Of a stretch of 63,345 nucleotides of DNA, positions 48,300 through 56,926 are shown piece after piece. The DNA is from Candidatus Mediterraneibacter excrementavium (GTDB lineage Bacteria > Bacillota > Clostridia > Lachnospirales > Lachnospiraceae), in assembly GCA_019120275.1 (NCBI GenBank), contig DWVL01000055.1:1-63345 (forward strand), read 5' to 3'. The position numbers were made by a program, and so were the translations under genes. Within the stretch, counting starts at the first letter, position 1; every line of letters begins with the position of its first letter. The notes under the pieces were generated by a model. It was given only the letters and a program-made list of their open reading frames with translations, was not told where the DNA came from and searched no databases.

Positions 48300-49383
48300 A
48301 AATCGATAATTCACGCAAAAGTCTCGTATTATCTTCCGGCATCATGATGCAGAACCGGATGTATTCACCCTCCAGGCACTGGAATGAAGCGCAGTCCCGG
48401 ATCATGAGTCCCTTCCGGATGCAGCGGTCGAATATGTCTGCAGATGTAGCACCCTCTTTCAGGACTTTCAGGAGAATGAAATTGGCATAGGGGTCGTATG
48501 CTTTGTATCCAGGCATTTCCGATACTGCGCGATACATCCGGCCGCGTTCGGAGAGGATGAGTTCTCTTGTCCGGCGGATGTAATCCTGATCTTTGAACAT
48601 TTTTTCTCCGGCAAATGCGCCGATGCTGTTCAGTGACCAGGGGATCTGTTTTTCTTTCATTTTTTTCAGGAAATCTATATTGCCGGTGATGCCGTATCCG
48701 AACCGCATGCCCGGCGCCGCGAAGAATTTGGACACGCCGCGCAGGATCATCAGGTTCCGGAAGCGCTTTGTGAACGGTACGGCTGTTACCGCGCTGATGT
48801 CCGGCGCAAACTCTACATAGGTCTCATCGATCATTACGAAGATATCATGTTCTGTACAGAAGGTGAGCAGCTTTTCCATATCATCATGAAGGATGGCGGA
48901 TGATGTGGGATTGTTCGGATTGCAGATGATCAGGAAATCATATCCTTCCGACAGGGTCCGGCAGAGGTCATCCACATTGAGCCTGAAATCCTGCTCTTCT
49001 TTCAGGTGATAATATTCCTGCGTGCTACCGGAAAGGGCAAGCTCACGGGAATATTCGGAATAGGTCGGCCCCAGGATCAGGGTGCGTTTCGGGGCGCGTG
49101 CATCGATGAGCAGTGCGATCAGCTCGCTGGATCCGTTCCCGGGCAGAATGAATTCTGCGGGAATACTGCAGTATTCTGAAATGGTTTCCCGGAGGGATGT
49201 GTATTCCCGGTCCGGATAGGAGGAGAGCAGATCCACATGGGCGGCAATATCCGCCTTTACGTTTTCTGAGAGCCCGAGCGGGTTGACGTTGGCTCCGAAT
49301 CTGACGATTTCATCTTTATTTAAATGATAGTATTCGCATATTTTCTCGATATCGCTTCCGTGGAAGACGGGTTTTGTATCCAT
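48298..49383 (-). CDS. PLP-dependent aminotransferase (HisC/CobD-like)
   Basis: 361 aa. A fold-type I aminotransferase of class I/II: FGANVNPLGLSENV near the N-terminus, ICNPNNPTSS near residue 154, MIDETYVEFAPD near 184 and the PLP lysine in RGVSKFFAAPGMRFGYG near 216. The N-terminal HGSDIEKICEYY resembles CobD, threonine-phosphate decarboxylase, and related histidinol-phosphate enzymes. No cobalamin or histidine genes are near, so the substrate is open. It is 3 bp downstream of the DegV gene in the same direction. Confidence 0.82.
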   Translation of the reverse strand: MDTKPVFHGSDIEKICEYYHLNKDEIVRFGANVNPLGLSENVKADIAAHVDLLSSYPDREYTSLRETISEYCSIPAEFILPGNGSSELIALLIDARAPKRTLILGPTYSEYSRELALSGSTQEYYHLKEEQDFRLNVDDLCRTLSEGYDFLIICNPNNPTSSAILHDDMEKLLTFCTEHDIFVMIDETYVEFAPDISAVTAVPFTKRFRNLMILRGVSKFFAAPGMRFGYGITGNIDFLKKMKEKQIPWSLNSIGAFAGEKMFKDQDYIRRTRELILSERGRMYRAVSEMPGYKAYDPYANFILLKVLKEGATSADIFDRCIRKGLMIRDCASFQCLEGEYIRFCIMMPEDNTRLLRELSI

Positions 49384-49386
49384 AGT

Positions 49387-50310
49387 TTAATGCTCCTGTT
49401 TTGTTTCAAATAAGATTCCAAGTGTATTCGGTCCGCAGTGGCATGAGATGGTGCAGCTTGCCCTGGTGACATGGATCTCTCTGAAAGCCATGGTCTCCTC
49501 CACTGTCCTGCGCACCAGGTCGATGTAGTCCTGCGGGATGCCGGAGTGGGTGATGAAAAGAAGATCCGTATCGATATCAGAATATTTCCCCAGTTCGTCT
49601 TTTACATATTTCACAAGAACTTTATCCAGCGCGCCGCGGTATTTCTTTCCGACGGCCATGCTTCCGTCCCGATTGTCTACCTGGATACATGGCTTGAGTT
49701 TCAGCATGTTTGCCCCAAATGCAGCGACAGCCGAGCAGCGTCCGCCTGCACTTAAAAATGTGAGCGTATCGAGGATAAAACTGCCGTGGCGTCTGCCGGT
49801 TCCTTCCCGGAGCTTCTCTGCAATGGCTGCGGCGATCTGTCCGGTGTCCGGTCTGCCGGCGCCCGGTTCTGAAATGACTTCTTCGGCTTCCCGGAGCAGT
49901 TTTCCGGCGGCTACAACGGTAAGTCCGGTTCCGGTAGAGAGATTGCAGCTGTCTACGACATGGACATGACCAAGTTCCCGGGCTGCAAGGCAGCAGTTCT
50001 GATAAGAACTGGACAGGGCATGGCCGAGATTGACATGGATGACTTCATAACCGTCTTCAACCCACGGGCGGAAATGGTCGATATACTCCTGTACATTGAC
50101 CGCCGCGGTCTTTGGCAGTGTTTTATGGTCATAATATTCCTGGTAAATTTCTTCCGGTGTGATGTCTATATTGTCAAGATAATCCTTCCCGTTCAGGTTG
50201 ATATGAAGCGGGAAGTAGTGGACATTGTAACGTTCTTTAAGGTTATCATCAAGATCACAGGTGCTGTCTGCACTCAGGATGATCTTCAGTTCTGTCTGTT
50301 TGCCCGGCAT
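49387..50310 (-). CDS. DegV family lipid-binding protein
   Basis: 307 aa. The N-terminal domain (ILSADSTCDL, then YYFPL-like HYFPLHINLNG) and the later LGHALSSSYQNC and DSCNLSTGTGL stretches are the usual DegV landmarks. DegV/FakB proteins bind a fatty acid and present it to a FakA kinase; no kinase gene is in the window. GGAGGGATC precedes the ATG. A promoter at 50372-50399 lies about 60 bp upstream. Confidence 0.87.
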   Translation of the reverse strand: MPGKQTELKIILSADSTCDLDDNLKERYNVHYFPLHINLNGKDYLDNIDITPEEIYQEYYDHKTLPKTAAVNVQEYIDHFRPWVEDGYEVIHVNLGHALSSSYQNCCLAARELGHVHVVDSCNLSTGTGLTVVAAGKLLREAEEVISEPGAGRPDTGQIAAAIAEKLREGTGRRHGSFILDTLTFLSAGGRCSAVAAFGANMLKLKPCIQVDNRDGSMAVGKKYRGALDKVLVKYVKDELGKYSDIDTDLLFITHSGIPQDYIDLVRRTVEETMAFREIHVTRASCTISCHCGPNTLGILFETKQEH

Positions 50311-50371
50311 GATTGATCCCTCCGTATCTGATGCTGTATTATGTTCGGATATCTGTCTACATACTTTACTT

Positions 50372-50399
50372 ATTATAGCACATTAGTTTTAAAATTACA
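50372..50399 (-). promoter_or_regulatory. Likely promoter of the DegV-aminotransferase pair
   Basis: On the minus strand TGTAAT (50394-50399) and a perfect TATAAT (50372-50377) are 16 bp apart. Confidence 0.55.
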
Positions 50400-50699
50400 G
50401 GAGAACCGGGAAAAGCCGGTTTTTACAGCTGCGATCTCAGGTGTTTTTCAACACTGGGAGAATAACTTTTTACAACTCCTGTAAGTTTGTTGATAACCTG
50501 TTTTTTGCATTAATGCGATTGTATTGACATATAAAACGTGGTATTGTGGACACACTCAAATATTTGATCCCATTCAGTACCCGTTCGCGGGTTCTGTATA
50601 TCTGCAGATTTCAACAGGCCTGTCCGGCCGGCTTTCCAAAATGTACAAACAGGTATTCTTTAAGGAGAAACAACATGATAAAATAAGGAGAAGAACCAG
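50400..50699. other. Intergenic region without recognisable genes
   Basis: An ACCGG/CCGGT hairpin followed by TTTTT lies at about 50404-50425, and a lone TTGACA at 50524-50529 has no good -10 partner. A ribosome-like AAGGAGAAG precedes the truncated Rpn gene. Nothing else is supported. Confidence 0.5.
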
Positions 50700-50942
50700 A
50701 TGAAGAGAACCAAACAGAACGATGACAATTTTATAATGCTTCCCACGGTGGATTTCTGTTTCAAAGAGCTGATGAGGAATCCGAAAGTGCGGAAAGGATT
50801 TATTGCAGCAGTGAGAATCCACCCTGTGGGTGTATTCTCACTGTATGACAGACGCCATATAGCAGAATTGCTGTCATTGGATATATACAAGCAAGCTTGT
50901 ATATCCAATACCATCAATTCTTACTGCATGGCAGACTGTTAA
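50700..50942 (+). pseudogene. N-terminal remnant of an Rpn-type nuclease
   Basis: 80 aa remain open. The first 37 residues (including MLPTVDFCFKELMRNPKVRK) match the N-terminus of Rpn/PD-(D/E)XK recombination-promoting nucleases, which are usually near 300 aa. After GFIAA (about 50810) the frame runs into a chain of palindromes and unrelated sequence, so the catalytic core is lost. A non-functional leftover is most likely. Confidence 0.7.
50811..50908. repeat. Three consecutive palindromes in the Rpn remnant
   Basis: GTGAGAAT...ATTCTCAC (50811-50842), ATGACAG...CTGTCAT (about 50845-50877) and TTGGATATATACAAGC with GCTTGTATATCCAA (50877-50908) follow one another. They begin where the Rpn similarity ends and lie just beyond the hypE stop, where they may also stop hyp transcription. 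Confidence 0.6.
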
Positions 50943-51946
50943 CATATCCTCGGGAGTTGGATGCCGGTGAGTTTGGAGAGGATGCGGCGGCCGCCAATGG
51001 GTGTCCGGAGCAGGACTTTCCCGGGCATGTCTTCTGTGACGGTGCCGATCCGGGCAGCATTTTCTCCGCCGGGGACGGCGCGGACCACCGCCAGGATCTG
51101 ATCGGCGGAGTCAGGACTGCAGATGATGAGCATCCGTCCTTCACAGGCGCAGTAGAGGGGATCAAGTCCCAGCATATCGCAGGCGGCTTCTACGGCCGGA
51201 TCGACAGGCAGGGCGGATCCGTCAAGTTCGATGGAGAAGGGCATGTTTTCCGTGAATTCGTTCAGTGTGGTGGCGACGCCGCCCCTGGTTGGATCACGCA
51301 GCACGCGGATGTCCGGCCCGGCGGCATCAAGCGCGGCGGCGCTGACCATATGGAGCGGGGCACAGTCGGAGCGTAAAGGACTGTTTTCTGCCACCAGTCC
51401 GGAGCGGGCCATCATGACGGCGGCTCCGTGGCAGCCGATGGTGCCGCTTACGAGTACTGCATCTCCGGGGCGGATGGATTCTTTTCCGGGCAGATCAGCC
51501 CGCTGGTACCCGATGCCGGCTGTATTAATATAGATGCCGTCGCCTTTGCCTGTGTCTACGACTTTCGTGTCGCCGGTAACGATGGACACGCCGCAGGCAT
51601 AGGCTTCTTCAGCGACAGATGCCACGATGTCCCTGAAATCCTGAAAAGAAAACCCTTCTTCTATAATGAAAGAGAGGCTCAGATATTTCGGGATACCGCC
51701 GGCCATGCATACGTCGTTGACGGTACCGCAGACGGAAAGCTTCCCGATGTCCCCGCCGGGAAACCGCCAGGGGGAAACAACGAAGCTGTCCGTTGAAAAT
51801 ACAAGTTTATCATTGCCGGGAAGAACGGCGCCGTCCCCGAGCCGGGAGAGGGCGTCGTTTTTAAATGCGGGAAGCAGGATGGATTCGATCAGTTCTGAAG
51901 TTTTCAGTCCGCCGCTTCCGTAGTCAAGTGTGATTTTCTCATCCAT
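50939..51946 (-). CDS. hypE: Hydrogenase maturation protein HypE
   Basis: 335 aa. HypE dehydrates the thiocarboxamide on its C-terminal Cys to a thiocyanate, the source of the CN ligands of the NiFe site. The last residues are PRIC, with the required terminal Cys335. The N-terminus (DYGSGGLKTSELIES) and DPTRGGVATTLNEF near residue 215 are typical PurM/AIRS motifs. It is the last gene of the minus-strand run hypA-B-F-C-D-E, 76 bp after hypD. Confidence 0.96.
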   Translation of the reverse strand: MDEKITLDYGSGGLKTSELIESILLPAFKNDALSRLGDGAVLPGNDKLVFSTDSFVVSPWRFPGGDIGKLSVCGTVNDVCMAGGIPKYLSLSFIIEEGFSFQDFRDIVASVAEEAYACGVSIVTGDTKVVDTGKGDGIYINTAGIGYQRADLPGKESIRPGDAVLVSGTIGCHGAAVMMARSGLVAENSPLRSDCAPLHMVSAAALDAAGPDIRVLRDPTRGGVATTLNEFTENMPFSIELDGSALPVDPAVEAACDMLGLDPLYCACEGRMLIICSPDSADQILAVVRAVPGGENAARIGTVTEDMPGKVLLRTPIGGRRILSKLTGIQLPRIC

Positions 51947-52022
51947 TTATTTCACCTTATTTTCTTTGTTTTAGTTTTGCTTTGTGGCATGAAGCAGCTG
52001 ATGGCAGAGCCGGGACGGATAT

Positions 52023-53117
52023 TCATTCGCCGTACTGATATGCTGCGGCGCACGCTCCCTCGCCGGATACCATGCAGGGTCCCACCGGATTGTCGGGGGT
52101 GCAGGCTGTTTTAAAGAGCGGGCACTGTGCCGGCCGCATGACGCCCCGGATGATCTGCGCGCAGCGGCATCCGGGGATTTCTTTCGGTTCGGAAGGCCGC
52201 AGGGCAAATTTTTTTGCGGCGTCCCATTTTTCATATTCTTTCCGGATGGTATAGCCGCTGTTTTTAATCAGGCCGAGTCCGCGCCAGTCGGACGGAGCGG
52301 GTTCAAACACCTGGTCAATGAGTGCCAGTGCCGCCGGATTGCCGCCGGAACGAACCAGACGGGTGTACTCATTTTTCAGATCCGGCCGGCCGGAGGCGAT
52401 CATTTCCGCCAATGCCAGGATGGAATAGAGAAGATCCGCCGGTTCGAAGCCTGCCACAACGCCCGGGAGCCGGTAATCTTCCGGGAGGAAGCGGAAACCG
52501 CCCGCGCCGGTGACGGCGGCCACATGGCCGGGGCATAAGAAGCCGTCTACGGCGAAATCATCCGCTTCGATCAGGGACCGGATGGCCGGCTCTGTCCGTT
52601 TCAGAAGAGACAGGACGGAGAAATTTCCCACATTCCGGGCGGCTGCTTCCTGGATGCAGGCCGCAGTGCCGGGCGCGGTCGTCTCAAAGCCGACGCCGAG
52701 AAAAATGACTTCCGTATCCGGGTGTTCTTCCGCGATGCGGACCGCGTCCATGGGTGAATAGACGGACTCCACTTTTCCGCCAAGCGCGCGGCGGGAGAGC
52801 AGGCTGTCCCCGTGCTTTGAGCCGGGGACGCGCAGCAGATCGCCATAGCTTGTGATAAGGACGCCGGACTGCTGTGAGAGGTCCAGCACCATATCGATCG
52901 TGTTTGCCGGGGTGACGCAGACCGGGCATCCGGGCCCGGAGAGCAGCTGTACATTTTTCGGCAGGATGCTGCGGATCCCGCTCCTTGCGATTGACATAGT
53001 ATGGGTCCCGCAGACTTCCATCAGCCGGATCGGGCCGGTCCGGTCGCTGTATTTCCGGATCTTTTCCAGGATCAGCGGTACGTCTTCAGGGTTTTTGAAC
53101 CAGCGGTCATAAAGCAT
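52023..53117 (-). CDS. hypD: Hydrogenase maturation protein HypD
   Basis: 364 aa. HypD carries a [4Fe-4S] cluster and assembles the Fe(CN)2CO unit together with HypC. Conserved motifs are MEVCGTHTMSIARSGI near residue 34, SGPGCPVCVTP near 61, FLGVGFETTAPGTA near 145 and the Cys-rich end with GCRCAQIIRGVMRPAQCPLF. It overlaps hypC by 11 bp. Confidence 0.96.
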   Translation of the reverse strand: MLYDRWFKNPEDVPLILEKIRKYSDRTGPIRLMEVCGTHTMSIARSGIRSILPKNVQLLSGPGCPVCVTPANTIDMVLDLSQQSGVLITSYGDLLRVPGSKHGDSLLSRRALGGKVESVYSPMDAVRIAEEHPDTEVIFLGVGFETTAPGTAACIQEAAARNVGNFSVLSLLKRTEPAIRSLIEADDFAVDGFLCPGHVAAVTGAGGFRFLPEDYRLPGVVAGFEPADLLYSILALAEMIASGRPDLKNEYTRLVRSGGNPAALALIDQVFEPAPSDWRGLGLIKNSGYTIRKEYEKWDAAKKFALRPSEPKEIPGCRCAQIIRGVMRPAQCPLFKTACTPDNPVGPCMVSGEGACAAAYQYGE

Positions 53118-53325
53118 TTTTCAGTTCCTCCAGAAGCTCCATATTTTCCAGCGCTTCTTCTTCCGTCATCCGCTCGATGGCGAATCCGGCGTGGACCATG
53201 ACGTAGTCCCCAGGTTTCGGATCTTTGATGAAATCGATGCGGATGTTCTGTTTCAGTCCGCCGGCCTCGCATTCTGCGGATGAGCCGTCGATCTTATTGA
53301 TTTTCATTGGCATTGCCAGACACAT
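53107..53325 (-). CDS. hypC: Hydrogenase maturation chaperone HypC
   Basis: 72 aa. The essential N-terminal MCLAMP (Cys2 binds iron) is present, followed by the small beta barrel with GDYVMVHAGFAIERM. HypC ferries the iron unit from HypD to the large-subunit precursor. It overlaps hypF by 32 bp and hypD by 11 bp. Confidence 0.95.
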   Translation of the reverse strand: MCLAMPMKINKIDGSSAECEAGGLKQNIRIDFIKDPKPGDYVMVHAGFAIERMTEEEALENMELLEELKNAL

Positions 53326-55756
53326 GCTTCATTCTCCTTTTCGTGCAGGCGATGGCAAGCTGTCCCAGACAGATGCCCTCGTCGTTTGTTGATATTCTGT
53401 GGTGTGTATATACCATATATCCGAGCCGCTCCAGTTCGGCGGTGAGGCCGTGCAGCAGGCAACGGTTCTGGAAGACCCCGCCGGACAGGATGACCGGAAG
53501 CCGTCCGGGATTGAGCGTCCGGCACTGATCAGCCGCCATGCGGATCAGGGTGTTCATGAAGCGTATGGCGGTCGCGCCGGGCGTTATCCCGTCCCGGATA
53601 TCATCCAGCAGGCCGCGGATCATCGGCCGTGTGTCGAAGATCCGCAGATCATTCTGCTCATAAAAATGTGTTTCGTAAAATGTTCCGTCAGGTCCGGGCG
53701 TTTCTTCCGGAGAGAGAGACTCCACGAGGGCAGCGCCTTCTCCGTCGTAGGAAACTTCGCCCCGGCCGGTGATGAGGGCGCAGACGCCGTCGAACAGGCG
53801 CCCGATGCTGCTGGCTGCCGGCACAGATGGGGGCTGCGGTGCGGCGGCTGCATAGGATAGCGTGCCGCCTGCATGATCGAGCAGTTTTACCAGCATCCGC
53901 AGTTTATCTTCGGGAAGGGGCACATTTGCCAGAGCGGTTCCCGGTGCAGTTCCCGGATCCGGGCTTCCCGTGTGGAAAGCGTCGTATACCAGTGCAAGGG
54001 CAATCCGTCCAATCTCGTATACGGCCCGGTCTCCGCCGGGAAGTGCGACCGGGCGGATGGAGCCGGCCCGCCAGAAAGATGCGGCGTCTCCGATGAGGAA
54101 TTCGCCGCCCCAGACGGTGCCGTCCGTTCCCAGTCCGGTGCCGTCCCAGACGATCCCGAAGCAGGGGCCGGACAGGTCGTTGTCCGCCATACAGGAAACC
54201 ATGTGCGCCCAGTGGTGCTGAACCTGCATGAGCGGGATCCCTTTGGCGGATGCTCTTTGTCGGGCTTCTCCGGTGGACAGATAGTCCGGATGGAGGTCGC
54301 ATACAAAGAGGGACGGCTTCAGGCGGAACAGTTTTTCATAAGTGCCAAGCGCTCCGGTGTAGTGCGAAAATGTCTCGGCGTTTTTCAGATCGCCGATGTA
54401 GGGACTTAAGAAAATGTGTGATCCCCGGCCCAGGGCGAAAGATGCCTTCTGTTCCGCACCCATGGCGAAGATCCCGTCTGCATCCCGCAGGCAGAGGGCG
54501 GATGTGACCGGGGCGGGCGCATAGCCTCTGCTCCGGCGCAGGAAATAAGGCGCTCCCTGCCATTCCATGATAAGGGAATCATCGCAGCGGTTTTGGATCC
54601 TGCGGTTATGGAGGAGAAAACCGTCTGCGACATCTTTAAGCGCGGACAGCGCTTCTTCGTTGTCTGTAAGGACCGGGCAGCCGGAAATGTTGCCGCTTGT
54701 CATGACCAGGATATCCGGGCAGCCGGATGTGCCGTCCAGCAGCAGTGTGTGGAGCGGCGTGTAGGGAAGCATTACGCCAAGCCTGGGACTGAAACTGAGC
54801 AGATCGAGAGCCTGCCGGATACGTTCATTTCCAGGGGTGGAATGTCCGGCGGCTTTTTTCGCCAGCAGTACGATGGGCCGCTCCGGACCGGTGAGAAGTT
54901 TTTCCTCTGCCGGTGTGATCTCGCAGATCCGGCGGGCGGATTCCAGGGAACGGCACATGAGCGCCAGCGGCTTCTCCGGGCGGTGCTTCCGCTCCCGCAG
55001 CCTTTTTACGGCTTCCGGGTTCAGGGCGTCACAGGCGAGATGGATGCCGCCGATGCCTTTTACCGCCAGGACGCCTCCGTCTGCCAGAAGCTTCCGGGCC
55101 TGACGGAATGCATCTTCCCCTTCCGGAAGTTCCCGGGTCTGACGGAATGCATCTTCTCCTGTCTGGCAGAAAAATACCTGAGGCCCGCATGTCCCGCAGC
55201 AGTCCGGCTGCGCGTGATAGCGCCGGTTACGGATGTCATGATATTCGGACGCACATTCCGGGCACATGGCAAATTCATTCATAACGGTGCGCGCCCGGTC
55301 ATAGGGAAGATCTTCGATGATCGTGTATCTCGGTCCGCAGTTCGTACAGTTGATAAACGGATAATGGTACCGCCGGTCAGCCGGGGCGTAAAGTTCAGCT
55401 TCACATTCCGGGCACATGGCTATGTCCGGGGAAACCAGTGTGGCGCCCGGCCGGATATGGCTCTCCCGGATCATGAACCGGTCAAATGGACCGGAAGAAA
55501 TGTCTGAAGTCCGGACGGCTTCGATCCGTGCCATGGGCGGAGCGTCATTTTGCAGCTTTGACTGGAAAGCCTCAAGATCCCGGGCGGTTCCCTGTAAAAC
55601 CCCCTCCAGTCCGGCAGAGGTGTTGCGCACCCAGCCGGTGATCCGGTGCTTGTCTGCCAGCCGGTGGAGAAAGGGGCGGAATCCGACACCCTGAACGATC
55701 CCTTCGATCTCGATATGGATTTGTCTTATCGCTGCTTCGCCGTGGACCTGGTTCAT
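53294..55756 (-). CDS. hypF: Carbamoyltransferase HypF
   Basis: 820 aa, full length. Domains in order: acylphosphatase (1-95, GIVQGVGFRPFLHR), two zinc fingers (CPEC...CTNC and CPEC...CGTC, about 115-195), YrdC-like ATP-binding domain (about 220-400, KGIGGIHLACDA), and a Kae1-like domain (about 410-810, HHWAHM and VILSGGVFQN). It moves a carbamoyl group to the HypE cysteine. A 13-residue tandem duplication (GEDAFRQ-type) lies in the linker between the second zinc finger and YrdC, near residue 205. Confidence 0.96.
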   Translation of the reverse strand: MNQVHGEAAIRQIHIEIEGIVQGVGFRPFLHRLADKHRITGWVRNTSAGLEGVLQGTARDLEAFQSKLQNDAPPMARIEAVRTSDISSGPFDRFMIRESHIRPGATLVSPDIAMCPECEAELYAPADRRYHYPFINCTNCGPRYTIIEDLPYDRARTVMNEFAMCPECASEYHDIRNRRYHAQPDCCGTCGPQVFFCQTGEDAFRQTRELPEGEDAFRQARKLLADGGVLAVKGIGGIHLACDALNPEAVKRLRERKHRPEKPLALMCRSLESARRICEITPAEEKLLTGPERPIVLLAKKAAGHSTPGNERIRQALDLLSFSPRLGVMLPYTPLHTLLLDGTSGCPDILVMTSGNISGCPVLTDNEEALSALKDVADGFLLHNRRIQNRCDDSLIMEWQGAPYFLRRSRGYAPAPVTSALCLRDADGIFAMGAEQKASFALGRGSHIFLSPYIGDLKNAETFSHYTGALGTYEKLFRLKPSLFVCDLHPDYLSTGEARQRASAKGIPLMQVQHHWAHMVSCMADNDLSGPCFGIVWDGTGLGTDGTVWGGEFLIGDAASFWRAGSIRPVALPGGDRAVYEIGRIALALVYDAFHTGSPDPGTAPGTALANVPLPEDKLRMLVKLLDHAGGTLSYAAAAPQPPSVPAASSIGRLFDGVCALITGRGEVSYDGEGAALVESLSPEETPGPDGTFYETHFYEQNDLRIFDTRPMIRGLLDDIRDGITPGATAIRFMNTLIRMAADQCRTLNPGRLPVILSGGVFQNRCLLHGLTAELERLGYMVYTHHRISTNDEGICLGQLAIACTKRRMKHVSGNANENQ

Positions 55757-56409
55757 GACTGTGCTTTCCTGATCTGCTCCGAGATAAAGCCGGCAAGTTC
55801 TTCTATGCCGTCCCCCGTGCGGCTGCTGATCCGGAAGAGGGGCGCGCCGGGATTGACGGTTCCGTAGTTGGCAAGAACCCGTTCTTCATCAAAATCAAAA
55901 TACGGGAGCATATCATATTTGTTCAGGACCAGGCAGTCGGTATCCGTGAACATGAGCGGATATTTCTCCACTTTGTCGTCGCCTTCCGGAATGCTCAGGA
56001 TCGTGATGCGAAGGGATTCGCCGATCCGGAATTCGGCAGGGCAGACCAGATTCCCGATATTTTCCACAAAGATCACGTCGAGGTCTTCAAGAGGCAGTTC
56101 GGGAAGGATATGCTGAATGCTCATAGCCTCGATGTGGCAGGCTCCGTCTGTGTTGAGCTGCACGGCGGGTACGCCGAGAGAAGCAATGCGTTCTGCATCT
56201 ACCTGCCCTGCAATATCTCCTTCAATGACGCCAACGCGAAATGTGCCGCGAAGTTGTTCTATGAGAGAGGTGATCATGGTTGTCTTTCCCGCGCCCGGAC
56301 TGCCCATAACATTGATCATGCAGATGCGGTGGCCGGCAAGCGTACCTTTCACTTCCTCACTGACATCCTCATTCCAGTCCATTACTTGATGAAGTACTTT
56401 GATCTCCAT
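55753..56409 (-). CDS. hypB: Hydrogenase nickel insertion GTPase HypB
   Basis: 218 aa. SIMIBI GTPase: Walker A NVMGSPGAGKTT near residue 34, EGDIAGQVDAERI near 63, FVENIGNLVCPAEF near 113 (Ni/Zn site Cys) and the NKYD motif near 162. The N-terminus lacks both the CxxCGC motif and the His-rich stretch found in some HypB, so no extra nickel store is expected. It overlaps hypA by 41 bp and hypF by 4 bp. Confidence 0.95.
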   Translation of the reverse strand: MEIKVLHQVMDWNEDVSEEVKGTLAGHRICMINVMGSPGAGKTTMITSLIEQLRGTFRVGVIEGDIAGQVDAERIASLGVPAVQLNTDGACHIEAMSIQHILPELPLEDLDVIFVENIGNLVCPAEFRIGESLRITILSIPEGDDKVEKYPLMFTDTDCLVLNKYDMLPYFDFDEERVLANYGTVNPGAPLFRISSRTGDGIEELAGFISEQIRKAQS

Positions 56410-56752
56410 TTATATCTACCTCCAGGCTTTTGATATAGAATTCTTTTCCGGACAGGAGCTTCAGCCGGAGACTGCCGCAGTGCGGGCATTCCAGATGGTG
56501 CGGGATGATCTCACCGTCCTGACCGCAGTCCAGGCAGCGGACTTTGACGGGAAGCGTCTCGGATTCGATCCTTGCGCCTTCAGCGATGGTTCCCTCGGCC
56601 AGCATGTCCAGGTAGATCTGGATGCAGTCGGGAACGATTCCGCGGAGTTCTCCGATGCAGAGCCGGATCACACGGATCCGGGACGCATTCTGCTTTTGGG
56701 CTTCGCGGAGACAGTCTTCCAGAAGGTGTTCGGTTATACTCAGTTCATGCAT
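56369..56752 (-). CDS. hypA: Hydrogenase nickel metallochaperone HypA
   Basis: 127 aa. It starts with MHELSI, whose His2 binds nickel, and has a zinc domain with CLDC and CPHC near residues 73 and 89. AGGAGACAA precedes the ATG. It opens the hyp operon; an intergenic gap of 174 bp separates it from the divergent ech operon, so both may share control signals. Confidence 0.95.
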   Translation of the reverse strand: MHELSITEHLLEDCLREAQKQNASRIRVIRLCIGELRGIVPDCIQIYLDMLAEGTIAEGARIESETLPVKVRCLDCGQDGEIIPHHLECPHCGSLRLKLLSGKEFYIKSLEVDINGDQSTSSSNGLE

Positions 56753-56840
56753 GGCGTTGTCTCCTGTTAATTTGTTGAATTTCCACTGCCCATTTTAACA
56801 CATTTTTAGCAAAAATAAACATAAAAATCGCATTCAAGTA

Positions 56841-56869
56841 TTGTAAAAAAACCGAATCAGGATTATAAA
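56841..56869 (+). promoter_or_regulatory. Promoter of the ech operon
   Basis: TTGTAA (56841-56846) and TATAAA (56864-56869) are 17 bp apart, 58 bp before echA. A TTAAAAT on the minus strand near 56792-56798 may be the hyp -10. Confidence 0.6.
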
Positions 56870-56926
56870 TAGAAGGGATGCTTTTTTAGGCAAAATAAGA
56901 GAGTAAATGAAAGGGGGATGACGGTA

